Assembly: GCF_937903345.1 (NCBI RefSeq)
Contig: NZ_CALCZQ010000063.1
Location: 62,001 to 126,000 of the forward strand
Origin: an uncultured Emticicia sp.
GTDB lineage: Bacteria; Bacteroidota; Bacteroidia; Cytophagales; Spirosomataceae
Reading direction: 5' to 3'
Length of the DNA stretch: 64,000 nucleotides
This document shows positions 17,822-27,399 of the stretch, in pieces. A program made the translations under genes and the position numbers. Within the stretch, counting starts at the first letter, position 1, and each line of letters opens with the position of its first letter. The notes beneath the pieces are model-generated. The model searched no databases and was not told the origin of the DNA. It worked only from the letters and a program-made list of their open reading frames with translations.

Positions 17822-19924
17822 ATGAAACCTAAAATACTGATTTGCATAATTGTATTTATTATTGCCTCAGCACTCCAAATAAAATCTTTACCCGATGATG
17901 TTGATTGGGCCGAGTATTTAGGTGGTGCAGACCGAAATCATTATTCAACCTTAACTCAAATTACACCAGAAAATGTAAATAAGTTGCAAGTTGCATGGAC
18001 TTATTCAACACCCGATTCGGGACAAATGCAAGTAAATCCTATTATTGTAGGTGGAGTTTTATATGGTGTAAGCTCTGCTGTACAGGCATTTGCACTCGAT
18101 GCAGCCACGGGCAAAGAAATCTGGCGTTTTGGAGACCCGCATAAAAACTGGGCAAGTACAAGCCGAGGTGTAACTTATTGGCAAGAAGGCAACGACAGAA
18201 GAATTTTATTTACTGCTGGGCCAAACCTTTGGGCTTTAAATGCAAAAACTGGAACACCAATTGAAACGTTTGGTGATAAAGGAAAAACAGATTTACATAC
18301 AGGCCTGCCCGAGGTTGCACAAAACAAATTCGTTATTTCAAATACTCCAGGAACAATTTTTGAAGATTTAATCGTGATGCCTCTTCGACTTTCCGAAGGT
18401 GCAGATGCTGCTCCAGGCGATATTAGAGCATTCAGTGTTAAAACTGGAAAATTGGCTTGGACTTTTCATACGATACCTTACCCTGGTGAATTTGGCTACG
18501 AAACTTTTCCGAAAGATGCTTATAAAAACAACTATACCGGAGCGGCAAATAATTGGGCAGGAATGGCAGTTGACCGCAAAAGAGGAATAATATATGTACC
18601 AACTGGCTCGGCTGGCTACGATTTTTATGGCGGAAACCGTAAAGGGCAAAATCTTTTTGCAAATTGCCTTTTAGCACTGGATGCTCGCACTGGTAAGAGA
18701 CTATGGCACTTTCAGACAACACATCATGATATTTGGGACAGAGATTTACCAGCACCCCCAAATTTGATGACAATAACTCGCCATGGAAAAAAAATTGATG
18801 TTGTGGCTCAAGTTACCAAACAAGGTTTTGTTTTTGTGTTTGACCGAGTAACTGGCAAACCGATTTTTCCAATAAAAGAAATGCCAGTTCCGAAATCAAC
18901 ATTAGAAGGAGAAATTTCTTGGCCAACTCAGCCGATTCCGACTAAACCAGGACCATTTGCACGACAATCTAATAGTTTAGATGAAACTCAAATTAGTCCT
19001 TATGCTGAAAATCATGCAGAATTAGTGCAAAATTTCAAGCAATACAAAACTTCACTTTATCACCCAGGTACCAAAGAAGGAACAGTGATTTTACCAGGCT
19101 ATGATGGTGGTGCTGAGTGGGGCGGTGCAGCTGCTGACCCCGAAGGTATTCTTTATATAAATGCCAACGAAATGGCATGGATTCAAACAATGGTAGAAAC
19201 ACCCAAAGAAGATAAAACCGCCAATTTTAGTTCAGGTGAAAAACTTTATGTTTCTTATTGTAATACCTGTCACGGAACAGACCGAAAGGGAAATCCTAGA
19301 TCGAATTATCCTTCATTGACTGATATTTCAAAAAAACGAGATAAAGCATTTGTGACCAATATTATTACCAACGGTAAAGGAATGATGCCGGGTTTTACGG
19401 CACTTTCTGCCACCGAAAAGCAAGCAATCGTTTCTTTTCTATTCGGCGATGAAAAAAAAGAAGTGGGAAACTCTACAAAAAACACAAAACCTGTGTTTTT
19501 ACCTTTCAAAAGTACTGGATATAACAAGTTTTTAGATAATAAAGGCTTACCAGCTATCTCGCCACCGTGGGGCACAATGAGTGCTATTGACCTGAACACA
19601 GGAGATTTTTTATGGAAAATTCCCTTTGGTTTTGAAGAAAGTCTGAAAGAAAAAGGCATTGACAATACAGGCGTAGAAAACTACGGAGGCCCAGTGATTA
19701 CAGCGAGTGGTCTTCTATTCATTGCTGCAACCAAAGACGGTATGTTTAGAGCTTTTAATAAAAAAACTGGTAAGATACTTTGGGAAACAAAATTGCCAGC
19801 GGCTGGTTTTGCGACCCCATCCACCTATCAAGTGAATGGTAAACAATATGTAGTAATAGCTTGTGGAGGCACTAAACTCGGTACAAAAAAGGGCAATAAA
19901 TATGTAGCATTCGCACTTCCTTAG
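17822..19924 (+). CDS. PQQ-dependent dehydrogenase with inserted cytochrome c domain
   Basis: 700 residues, exported by an N-terminal hydrophobic signal. The eight-bladed quinoprotein propeller is recognised by DAATGKEIWRF, DARTGKRLWHF, DRVTGKPIFP and KKTGKILWETKL repeats and the opening QITPENVNKLQVAW, as in membrane-type glucose/alcohol dehydrogenases. A haem-c domain with CNTCHGTDRKG and the methionine-side GMMPGF is inserted near residues 475-545. It oxidises a sugar or alcohol in the periplasm and passes electrons to the haem. The substrate cannot be told. No PQQ synthesis genes are nearby. Confidence 0.92.
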   Translation: MKPKILICIIVFIIASALQIKSLPDDVDWAEYLGGADRNHYSTLTQITPENVNKLQVAWTYSTPDSGQMQVNPIIVGGVLYGVSSAVQAFALDAATGKEIWRFGDPHKNWASTSRGVTYWQEGNDRRILFTAGPNLWALNAKTGTPIETFGDKGKTDLHTGLPEVAQNKFVISNTPGTIFEDLIVMPLRLSEGADAAPGDIRAFSVKTGKLAWTFHTIPYPGEFGYETFPKDAYKNNYTGAANNWAGMAVDRKRGIIYVPTGSAGYDFYGGNRKGQNLFANCLLALDARTGKRLWHFQTTHHDIWDRDLPAPPNLMTITRHGKKIDVVAQVTKQGFVFVFDRVTGKPIFPIKEMPVPKSTLEGEISWPTQPIPTKPGPFARQSNSLDETQISPYAENHAELVQNFKQYKTSLYHPGTKEGTVILPGYDGGAEWGGAAADPEGILYINANEMAWIQTMVETPKEDKTANFSSGEKLYVSYCNTCHGTDRKGNPRSNYPSLTDISKKRDKAFVTNIITNGKGMMPGFTALSATEKQAIVSFLFGDEKKEVGNSTKNTKPVFLPFKSTGYNKFLDNKGLPAISPPWGTMSAIDLNTGDFLWKIPFGFEESLKEKGIDNTGVENYGGPVITASGLLFIAATKDGMFRAFNKKTGKILWETKLPAAGFATPSTYQVNGKQYVVIACGGTKLGTKKGNKYVAFALP

Positions 19925-19997
19925 ACTTTATTTTATTGTCAGCATATTTTACCACAAACCATTCATGCTGCTTCATGAAGGGTTTTTCATTTGATTT

Positions 19998-20043
19998 TAT
20001 ATTTGAAACGCCGAAAATGCTTATTCCCGGCGTTTCAAATATA
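19998..20043. terminator. Strong hairpin between convergent genes
   Basis: A 16-bp perfect stem, 19998-20013 with 20028-20043 and a 14-base loop, lies between the convergent PQQ dehydrogenase and monooxygenase genes. Its arms contain GAAACGCCG. A T-rich tail is weak, so bidirectional termination is inferred from position. Confidence 0.6.
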
Positions 20044-20104
20044 ATGCGTGAAGCTTTAAAAGCTTTTATGTTTTAACTTCATCATCCTGTTAGTAAGATA
20101 ATTT

Positions 20105-21235
20105 TTATTTTTTTTCAGCATCCAAGATTTTTTGAGCAATTTTTCCCGAACTTAAACTAATATCTCTAAGAATACCCGTTAAAGGTAAATTAAACCCTAA
20201 AAAGTATAATCCTTTGTAGGTTTCAGTATCGTTCCACATCTCTTTTGGATAAGCACGCTCATTGAGTAAAGGAGCAATGTTTTTCACTATTTTTTCTAAA
20301 TGTGCATGGTAGCCCGTTGCTAACACAACAACATCAAATCGAATGTGTTGGCCATCTTTAAATAGTACCTCCTCATGTGTAAACTTTTGAATATCAGGTA
20401 AAACAACAATATTCTTTTCCTTAATTTGCTGAAGTGTACCTACATCTATCACTGGTACTTTGCCTTGTTTTCTGAGTTGTTCGGAAGGAGCAAGTGGAGA
20501 AATCGGAATACCTGTACCTTTCATCGAGCCAGTAGAAAGTCGCTTGAAAATTTTAGAAATAAAATCATAAAATGAATTACCAAATTTTGACAGAAAAATA
20601 GCTAATCCTTGCGTAGAACGGCCCAAAAACTCTCGATTTACAATATTTACTGGGTTCCTAATTGAGACAAAGGTTTTTGCTCCACTTTCGTATAAATCAA
20701 GGGCGATTTCAGCTCCCGAATTTCCATAACCAACAACTAAAACATTCTTGCCAGCGTAGCATTTGCCATTTTTATATAAGTTAGAATGAATGATTTCTCC
20801 TTCGAACAAAACATCATTCATAAAATGCGGAATTTTCGGCACTCGGTTATACCCAGTTGAAACAATTACATTTTCAGCCAAAAATTCCTCACTTGTGGTT
20901 TTTACATGCCAAATCCCCTCCTTCTTTGCAATATCTACAACTTCTTGCTTATAAATTGGTTGAATTTTGAAAAGCTTTATGTATGATTCGAGATACTGAA
21001 TATATTGGTCTTTCGGCACAAAAGTGGGATAATCAGTAGGAAATGGCAGGTGAGGCAAGGCGGAATGAACTTTATCTGTGTGCAAGCTGAGTCGGTCGTA
21101 ATGATTCCGCCATTCGTTGCCAACGTTCTCTGATTTTTCCAAAAGAACAAATGGAATACCTAATTTGCTCAATCGCCCAGCAATAGACAAACCCGAAGGC
21201 CCAGCACCGATGATTATATTTTTATGTATCGTCAT
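20105..21235 (-). CDS. Flavin-containing monooxygenase-like NAD(P)/FAD oxidoreductase
   Basis: 376 residues. The FAD-binding motif GAGPSGLSIAGRL starts near residue 9 and the NADPH-binding motif VVGYGNSGAEIAL lies near residue 167, followed by ATGY near residue 308. This arrangement is that of group B flavoprotein monooxygenases (YUCCA/CzcO-like), which hydroxylate or oxidise small molecules in the cytoplasm. The FMO fingerprint FxGxxxHxxxY/F is not well kept, so CzcO-like oxidoreductase is the safer name. It is a single gene, divergent from the amidohydrolase gene. Confidence 0.85.
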   Translation of the reverse strand: MTIHKNIIIGAGPSGLSIAGRLSKLGIPFVLLEKSENVGNEWRNHYDRLSLHTDKVHSALPHLPFPTDYPTFVPKDQYIQYLESYIKLFKIQPIYKQEVVDIAKKEGIWHVKTTSEEFLAENVIVSTGYNRVPKIPHFMNDVLFEGEIIHSNLYKNGKCYAGKNVLVVGYGNSGAEIALDLYESGAKTFVSIRNPVNIVNREFLGRSTQGLAIFLSKFGNSFYDFISKIFKRLSTGSMKGTGIPISPLAPSEQLRKQGKVPVIDVGTLQQIKEKNIVVLPDIQKFTHEEVLFKDGQHIRFDVVVLATGYHAHLEKIVKNIAPLLNERAYPKEMWNDTETYKGLYFLGFNLPLTGILRDISLSSGKIAQKILDAEKK

Positions 21236-21643
21236 TTTGTTTTTATCTGAATAAAATTTACCATATGGTACCTGAACACCTAATCAATGTCTCATTTGTA
21301 TTACATATCATCAATAATGGATGTTATTTATGGATAAATAATTAATTTTTTTAAAGGTAGAGCACTATTCAATTTCGGTTTACCTACTTTGTTATTATTT
21401 CCTTTCTACTCCCTTAACCTAATCTTGCATTATTTCATTCCAGAATTCTTCAAAAGATAATTAATTTTAATTAATAAAACGACTCACGAAACAGTAGCTT
21501 TTGTCGATTAAAATTCACCTTTAGCAATTATTTTCGGGCAATTCGGCTACTAACGCTACAAAAACATGAATAGTTTTGTTTATTGATTAAAATTTATCAA
21601 ATTCGCAACATCATTTATTCATCAAATATATTAAACCTATTCA
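21236..21643. other. A+T-rich gap between divergent genes
   Basis: 408 bases with no supported gene. TAGTTTTG at 21571-21578 fits a -7 box for the downstream amidohydrolase gene, but no -33 element is at the right distance. No repeat stands out. Confidence 0.5.
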
Positions 21644-24600
21644 ATGAGAAAACTTCTTACCTTACTACTCGTTTCGCTTATATCTGGTTCCGTTTTTTCC
21701 CAAGTCACCTTTCAAAGGAATGGCGTTTATGACGAAAGACCATCTCAGTATGCTTTCAAGAATGCCACAATTGTAGTTGATGCTCAAACGGTTCTTGATA
21801 ATGCCATGATTTATATCAAAAATGGTTTGATTGAGTCAGTCGGAAAAGACCTTTTGGTTCCAGCAGGAACGGTAGTTTATGACCTCAAAGGCAAAAGAAT
21901 TTATCCATCTTTGATTGACATTTATTCAGATTACGGTTTACCAGAAATTCAACGTCAATTAGGTGGAGGTAGAGGTTTTGGAGGTACTCCTCAACTCGAA
22001 ACTAACAAAAAAGGTGCTTTTGACTGGAATCAAGCAATAAAACCTGAAGTAGATGCAACGGTAGAATTTAAAGTAAATGCTGCAAAAGCAGAAGAAATGC
22101 GTAAAATCGGTTTCGGAAGTGCAGCTGTACATATTGCTGATGGCATTGTTCGTGGAACATCAGCCTTTGTTTCTTATGCCGACGACAAAGAGCATAACGT
22201 ACTCTTGAAAGCAAAATCTTCTGCCCATTATTCACTCAATAAAGGTACCTCAACGCAATCTTATCCAGTTTCGTTGATGGGTGCAGTAGCATTACTTCGT
22301 CAAACTTACTATGATGCAGAATGGTATAAAAAAGGCGGTAAATCACAGGAAAAAAACCTTTCTTTGGATGCTTTCAACGAAATGCAAGCACTACCACAAA
22401 TATACGAGGCAACTGATAAACTGGCTGTTTTGAGAGCTGATAAAATTGGGAAAGAATTTGGCGTTCAATATATCATCAAAGGTGCCGGCGATGAATATCA
22501 AAGAATCGATGAAATAAAAAGTTTAGGAAATTCATTAATCATACCGCTCAATTTCCCTTCGGCCTACGACGTTGAAGATCCGTTCGATGCATCGATGGTA
22601 AGCCTAACCGAAATGAAACATTGGGAAATGGCACCAGCAAACGCAAGTATTCTGGCAAAATCAGGTGTAAATTTTGCCTTTACAACAGCTGGTTTGAGAA
22701 ATAAAGCAGAATTTTGGGCAAACCTACGAAAAGCCATCGAAAACGGTTTACCTGAAAGCAAAGCTCTAGAAGCAATTACCTCAGCCCCAGCTAAATTATT
22801 GAAAGTAGATAATATGGTTGGTAGCTTGAAAAAAGGAATGTTGGCCAACTTTATTATTACATCTGATAATCTTTTCAATAAAGACAATGTAATTTACGAA
22901 AACTGGGTACAAGGCAAGCGTTATATATTGAATGATATGAGTGTGACTGATATTAGAGGTGTTTATGATTTAAAAATTGATGATAAATCAATTTTTAAAC
23001 TCAACATCACTGGTAAAATTGATAAGCCTGATTATCAGTTTATCAGCAATGACACCATAAAATCTACACCAAAAGTAAGCCGTATAAGCGATTTACTGAC
23101 AATAACCACAAAACTTGAGAAAAAAGATGCCAACGAAACACGTTTGAGCGGCTATTACGATGGTAAAAATATTAAAGGCGAAGCAATTTTAGGTGATGGC
23201 AAACAAGTAAAATGGGAAGCTACTTTCAAAGAAGCTGCCAAAGCAGAAGTGGCTAAGAAAGATACCTCCAAAGTGAGAGTTCCTCAGATTGGTAAAGTAC
23301 TTTATCCGTTCACAGCCTATGGTAGCGAACAAAAACCACAACAGGAGACACTCTTAATCAAGAATGCAACAGTTTGGACCAACGAGAAAGAAGGAATTGT
23401 AGCAAATACTGACGTTTTATTGCAAAATGGAAAAATTGCTCAAGTTGGCAAAAACTTAACAGCTCCAGCAGGAAGCAAAACTCTTGATGGTACTGGAAAG
23501 CACTTAACTAATGGCATTTTTGATGAACACTCGCACATTGCTTTGTTTTCAATCAACGAAGTGCAGACTATTTCTTCAGAAGTTCGTCAAGAAGATGCTT
23601 TAAATTCTGAAGATATTAACATTTATCGTCAATTGGCCGGTGGCGTTACTTCTTCACAATTATTACATGGTTCGGCTGACTGTATTGGTGGTCAATCTGC
23701 TTTGATAAAATTGAAATGGGGCGAAAATCCTAATAATTTACTTATCAGAGGAGCAGATGGCTTTATTAAATTTGCTTTAGGTGAAAACGTAAAAAATGGA
23801 AATAATCCTTCGCCATCTGGTCGTTTCCCACAAACACGTATGGGCGTTGAGCAAGTTTATACCGATGCTTTCCAACGTGCCAAAGAATACGAAAAAGCTT
23901 GGAAAGAATATAATGCACTTGCAAACAAAACAGGGGTAACACCCCCACGTCGTGATATTGAGTTAGATGCTTTGGTCGAAATTCTTAACAAAAAGCGTTT
24001 CATTACTTGTCACTCTTATGTGCAGTCTGAAATCAATATGTTGATGAAAGTGGCAGAGTCGTTCAACTTTAAAATCAATACTTACACGCACATCATGGAA
24101 GGCTATAAAGTAGCCGATAAAATGAAAGAACATGGCGTAAATGCATCGACCTTCTCTGACTGGTGGGCTTATAAAATGGAAGTAAAAGAGGCGATTCCAC
24201 ATAATGCAGCTATTTTAGCTAAAGTGGGTGTTACCACGGCAATCAATTCGGATGATGCAGAAATGGCTCGTCGTTTGAATCAGGAAGCAGCAAAAACTGT
24301 TCTTTACGGTGGCATGAGCGAAGAAGAAGCATGGAAAATGGTAACACTCAATCCAGCAAAAATGCTTCATTTAGAGAATCGTTTGGGAAGTATCAAAGTT
24401 GGAAAAGATGCCGATGTTGTATTATGGAATACCAATCCGCTCTCAATCTATGCTCGTCCAGAAAAAACTATAATCGAGGGTACGGTTTATTTTGATATTG
24501 AAAAGGATGAACAAATGCGAGAAAATTTGGCTAAAGAGCGAAATCGAATTATGCTGAAAATGCTCTCTGAAAAAGCAACTGGCAATCCAACTCAAAGAGC

Positions 24601-24727
24601 GATACCAAGAAGAAATCAACACATTCATTGCGATACAATTCTTGAAATGGGGGATACCGAAGATTGCAGCCGCTGTGCTTCTGGTGGACGTATATTTGGA
24701 GAAAATCTATTCAAAGGAACTGAATAA
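21644..24727 (+). CDS. Secreted tandem amidohydrolase-family protein
   Basis: 1027 residues with a signal peptide ending SGSVFSQ. It contains two amidohydrolase-like units. The N-terminal half (about 20-430) has the composite beta-domain and the C-terminal EAITSAPAKLL signature but lacks the usual HxH metal site, so it is probably inactive. The C-terminal half (about 560-1000) keeps HSHIALFS, a conserved CHSY and NSDDAEMARR, consistent with a metal-dependent imidazolonepropionase-like hydrolase. Such secreted amidohydrolases are common in Bacteroidota; the substrate is unknown. The next plus-strand gene is a related single-domain protein. Confidence 0.88.
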   Translation: MRKLLTLLLVSLISGSVFSQVTFQRNGVYDERPSQYAFKNATIVVDAQTVLDNAMIYIKNGLIESVGKDLLVPAGTVVYDLKGKRIYPSLIDIYSDYGLPEIQRQLGGGRGFGGTPQLETNKKGAFDWNQAIKPEVDATVEFKVNAAKAEEMRKIGFGSAAVHIADGIVRGTSAFVSYADDKEHNVLLKAKSSAHYSLNKGTSTQSYPVSLMGAVALLRQTYYDAEWYKKGGKSQEKNLSLDAFNEMQALPQIYEATDKLAVLRADKIGKEFGVQYIIKGAGDEYQRIDEIKSLGNSLIIPLNFPSAYDVEDPFDASMVSLTEMKHWEMAPANASILAKSGVNFAFTTAGLRNKAEFWANLRKAIENGLPESKALEAITSAPAKLLKVDNMVGSLKKGMLANFIITSDNLFNKDNVIYENWVQGKRYILNDMSVTDIRGVYDLKIDDKSIFKLNITGKIDKPDYQFISNDTIKSTPKVSRISDLLTITTKLEKKDANETRLSGYYDGKNIKGEAILGDGKQVKWEATFKEAAKAEVAKKDTSKVRVPQIGKVLYPFTAYGSEQKPQQETLLIKNATVWTNEKEGIVANTDVLLQNGKIAQVGKNLTAPAGSKTLDGTGKHLTNGIFDEHSHIALFSINEVQTISSEVRQEDALNSEDINIYRQLAGGVTSSQLLHGSADCIGGQSALIKLKWGENPNNLLIRGADGFIKFALGENVKNGNNPSPSGRFPQTRMGVEQVYTDAFQRAKEYEKAWKEYNALANKTGVTPPRRDIELDALVEILNKKRFITCHSYVQSEINMLMKVAESFNFKINTYTHIMEGYKVADKMKEHGVNASTFSDWWAYKMEVKEAIPHNAAILAKVGVTTAINSDDAEMARRLNQEAAKTVLYGGMSEEEAWKMVTLNPAKMLHLENRLGSIKVGKDADVVLWNTNPLSIYARPEKTIIEGTVYFDIEKDEQMRENLAKERNRIMLKMLSEKATGNPTQRAIPRRNQHIHCDTILEMGDTEDCSRCASGGRIFGENLFKGTE

Positions 24728-24748
24728 TAATCATAGTACAATTTTTTT

Positions 24749-24779
24749 AAGGCTTTGAGAATCTCAAAGCCTTTTTTTT
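24749..24779 (+). terminator. Rho-independent terminator after the amidohydrolase gene
   Basis: AAGGCTTTGAGA and TCTCAAAGCCTT flank a single base and are followed by a T-run, 22 bases after the stop codon. Confidence 0.9.
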
Positions 24780-25213
24780 ATTTTTTAAATAGGGCACTGA
24801 GACAAGATACGGTTCGCCAGAGATTTGAGACAAGAGGTGCCTCAGAGATAAAACACTAAAATAAACAACCTACTTAGGCGATCTTTTGGTTTATTTCTGG
24901 TACCACAGACAAGCTCTGCAACGTTCTAAATCACGTTATTCCTTAATTGCTCATCGTAAAACTTAAACTCTTCGTCGTAATCAAACAGTGTTTGATATAT
25001 TTCAAGATAAACATCCGCAAAAATTTTATATAATTAAATTAGTATTTCATTCTGAGAAATTTTAATAATTATAAAATAATAAATAATTAACCTTTTTTCT
25101 GAATAATAAACCAACTTTTTGGTGTGTTTTACTAATATGCAATTAAATGGAATAGATATTTGGAAATACCCGTATTTTTCACAAAATTTGTTCATCAAAC
25201 CAACACCTATTCA
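24780..25213. other. Gap between the two amidohydrolase genes
   Basis: The 434 bases after the terminator hold short GAGACAAGA words (24799-24835) and a minus-strand open frame without a start codon at 24926-25033. That frame reads like protein (ADVYLEIYQTLFDYDEEF) and may be a gene remnant. The rest is A+T-rich leader sequence. Confidence 0.5.
24926..25033 (-). pseudogene. Possible remnant coding fragment
   Basis: A 35-codon open stretch lies between two stops, with no start codon and no match I can name. The residues look protein-like (FADVYLEIYQTLFDYDEEF, then QLRNNVI), unlike random A+T-rich sequence. It may be the tail of a lost gene. Confidence 0.25.
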
Positions 25214-26518
25214 ATGAAAAAACATTTATCACTTCTAAGCTTATTATTAATTAATTTTGTCGTTGTTGCACAAAACCCAGCACCAGCTCCTTCGCAGTCC
25301 AAACAAATTGCTTTAGTTGGTGGAACAATACATGTGGGTGATGGAAAAATTATTCAGAACGGCACAATTGTTTTTGATAAAGGAGTCATTACCTCGATTG
25401 GTGATGCAAATACAAGTTTTGATAAAAATGCAACCGAGGTAATAAGTGTTGCTGGAAAATCTGTATACCCCGGCATTATCGCACCTGCGGCCTTACTCGG
25501 CCTTGTTGAAATTGGCTCGGTTCGTTCAACTTTCGACCAAGCCGAAACTGGTCTATTCAACCCAAACATTCGTTCATTGATTGCTCACAATACCGATTCG
25601 GAAGTTATCCCTACGGTTCGTGGCAATGGCGTTTTGATAGGCCAAACAACTCCAGAAGGTGGAATTATTTCGGGAACCTCGTCTGTAATGGAATATGATG
25701 GCTGGAACTGGGAAGACGCTGCACTTAAAAAAGATGATGGAGTTTGGTTAAGTTACCCAGCATTGATGGCACGACAGTATAGTGCAGAAGAAGCAAGATT
25801 TGTGGTGAAAAAGAATGAAAAATATATTGAACAAAAAAACGAACTACAAGGATTTATAGCCGACGCACTTGCTTATAGTGAAATAAGTAATCCAAACCCT
25901 AAAAATGCTAAACTAGAAGCAATGAAGGGTTTATTTGATGGTTCAAAAAAACTTTACATTCGTACAAACTATGGTAAAGAAATAATTGAAGCCTGCCAAA
26001 TGGCACAGAAATTCAAAATAAAAAACATTGTTGTGGTTGGAGGCGAAGAGGCAGATTTAGCTCTAGATTTCCTAAAAAATAATAATATTCCGGTGATAGT
26101 TTCACCAACACATCGCTTGCCAAATACAGCAGATGAAGATGTTTGGAATCCATACAAGCTTCCAAATCGTTTAATGAAGGCTGGAGTTCTTACTGGGATG
26201 TTCTACACTGAAGAATTTTATAAAACTCGTAATTTACCGTTTGTAGCTGGAACTAGTGCAGCATTTGGCATGGATAAAGAAGATGCTTTAAAAATGATAA
26301 CACTCAATAATGCTAAAATTTTAGGTATCGACAAGCAAGTCGGCACACTCGAAGTAGGAAAACATGCAACAATTGCAGTTTCTGACGGAGATATTTTGGA
26401 TATGCGTACAAACAGAGTAAGCTATGCCTTTATTAGAGGCAAAAAAATTGACCTTGATGATAAACAAAAAAGACTTTATAAAAAATACGTAGATAAATAC
26501 GGAATCGGCGGAAAATAA
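25214..26518 (+). CDS. Secreted amidohydrolase-family protein, likely without metal site
   Basis: 434 residues from the ATG at 25214, which gives a signal peptide ending VVVAQ; an earlier ATG would put a leader before it. The composite beta-domain (GGTIHVGDGKIIQNG, YPGIIAPAAL) and the C-terminal KMITLNNAKILGIDKQVG match amidohydrolases. The HxH found in active enzymes is replaced by IAPAA, so catalysis is doubtful. It resembles the N-terminal half of the upstream 1027-residue protein, and the two may act together as a pair. Confidence 0.85.
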   Translation: MKKHLSLLSLLLINFVVVAQNPAPAPSQSKQIALVGGTIHVGDGKIIQNGTIVFDKGVITSIGDANTSFDKNATEVISVAGKSVYPGIIAPAALLGLVEIGSVRSTFDQAETGLFNPNIRSLIAHNTDSEVIPTVRGNGVLIGQTTPEGGIISGTSSVMEYDGWNWEDAALKKDDGVWLSYPALMARQYSAEEARFVVKKNEKYIEQKNELQGFIADALAYSEISNPNPKNAKLEAMKGLFDGSKKLYIRTNYGKEIIEACQMAQKFKIKNIVVVGGEEADLALDFLKNNNIPVIVSPTHRLPNTADEDVWNPYKLPNRLMKAGVLTGMFYTEEFYKTRNLPFVAGTSAAFGMDKEDALKMITLNNAKILGIDKQVGTLEVGKHATIAVSDGDILDMRTNRVSYAFIRGKKIDLDDKQKRLYKKYVDKYGIGGK

Positions 26519-26574
26519 ATAAATTTACCTTAACAAAAGGGTTACCTTAGTAATCCTTTTGTTTTCAAAATGAG

Positions 26575-26934
26575 ATGAATTACATCATTCCTATTCTTAG
26601 AATATTCGATGAGAACAAAGCTCGCGAATTTTATATTGAATGGCTTGGTTTTAAAATAGAATTTGAGCACCGTTTTGAAAATAATGCTCCTATTTATATG
26701 GGAATATCAAAGGATGGTATATTAATACATCTATCTGAGCATCATGGAGATGGCTCACCAGGTGTCAAAATCTTGATTCACTATCCGGAAGTAGAGAATT
26801 ACTGCGAAGAATTGAAAGCAAAAAAATACAAATTTTATCGCCCTTCAGTTGAAACTACATTTTGGAATAGCCGATGTATGGAAATTTGCGACCCATTTGG
26901 CAATAAAATCTCATTCTTCAAAGAATTATTATAG
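26575..26934 (+). CDS. Glyoxalase/bleomycin-resistance fold protein
   Basis: 119 residues, one vicinal-oxygen-chelate module pair. It opens with IPILRIFDENKAREFYIEWLG, has HLSEHHGD in the middle and ends with CDPFGNKISF, the layout of Ble/glyoxalase-superfamily proteins of this length. Members bind drugs or act on small molecules as dimers. No resistance gene or regulator is beside it, so a drug-binding role is not supported. It follows the amidohydrolase gene after 56 bp. Confidence 0.85.
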   Translation: MNYIIPILRIFDENKAREFYIEWLGFKIEFEHRFENNAPIYMGISKDGILIHLSEHHGDGSPGVKILIHYPEVENYCEELKAKKYKFYRPSVETTFWNSRCMEICDPFGNKISFFKELL

Positions 26935-27399
26935 TAATAAAACCAAATTAGAATGAGCTTAAAACCTAAATCTTCAATGAAAAATTCAATAAATTCATTG
27001 AATGATTCCAAAGCCTAGCAAACTCACAATTACAAGCATTCCAATATTTTAAAAGTAATTTTAAAAACAAGTACAATTCAAATCGACAAACTCAAATTAA
27101 TTAACTTACTGAAAGCGATTATTCTACCTCACATCAGTTGTCTCATAATCTTTGCCCTAATACATTGCATCATTAAACTTTTCCTATTGCCAAAAGTACT
27201 CCCCCCTGCGATGCAGAATAATTTCAATAAAAGTAAGGCTATCAATTCCAAATGCCCAAAGCTTAAAATAGACAAATAAGTATTTTATACAGTCAATAAT
27301 AATAAAGCAAGCCCCCCCCTACTCTTTTATATTTTGGTATTTTTAGCTATATTGCAAAGTAATATTTTTAATTTCTCATTAGGGCTTGGGGGACTTTTT
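26935..27399. other. A+T-rich gap before tyrA with C8 tract
   Basis: 465 bases without a supported gene. A 9-bp inverted repeat (TTCAATGAA 26973-26981, TTCATTGAA 26994-27002) may end transcription of the glyoxalase gene. A run of eight C lies at 27312-27319. CAAGCCC (27308-27314) can pair with GGGCTTG (27382-27388), just upstream of the tyrA start. Confidence 0.5.

Noticed and set aside
21571..21578. Promoter for the large amidohydrolase gene
   Set aside because: Only the -7-like box is present; no -33 element at the right distance.
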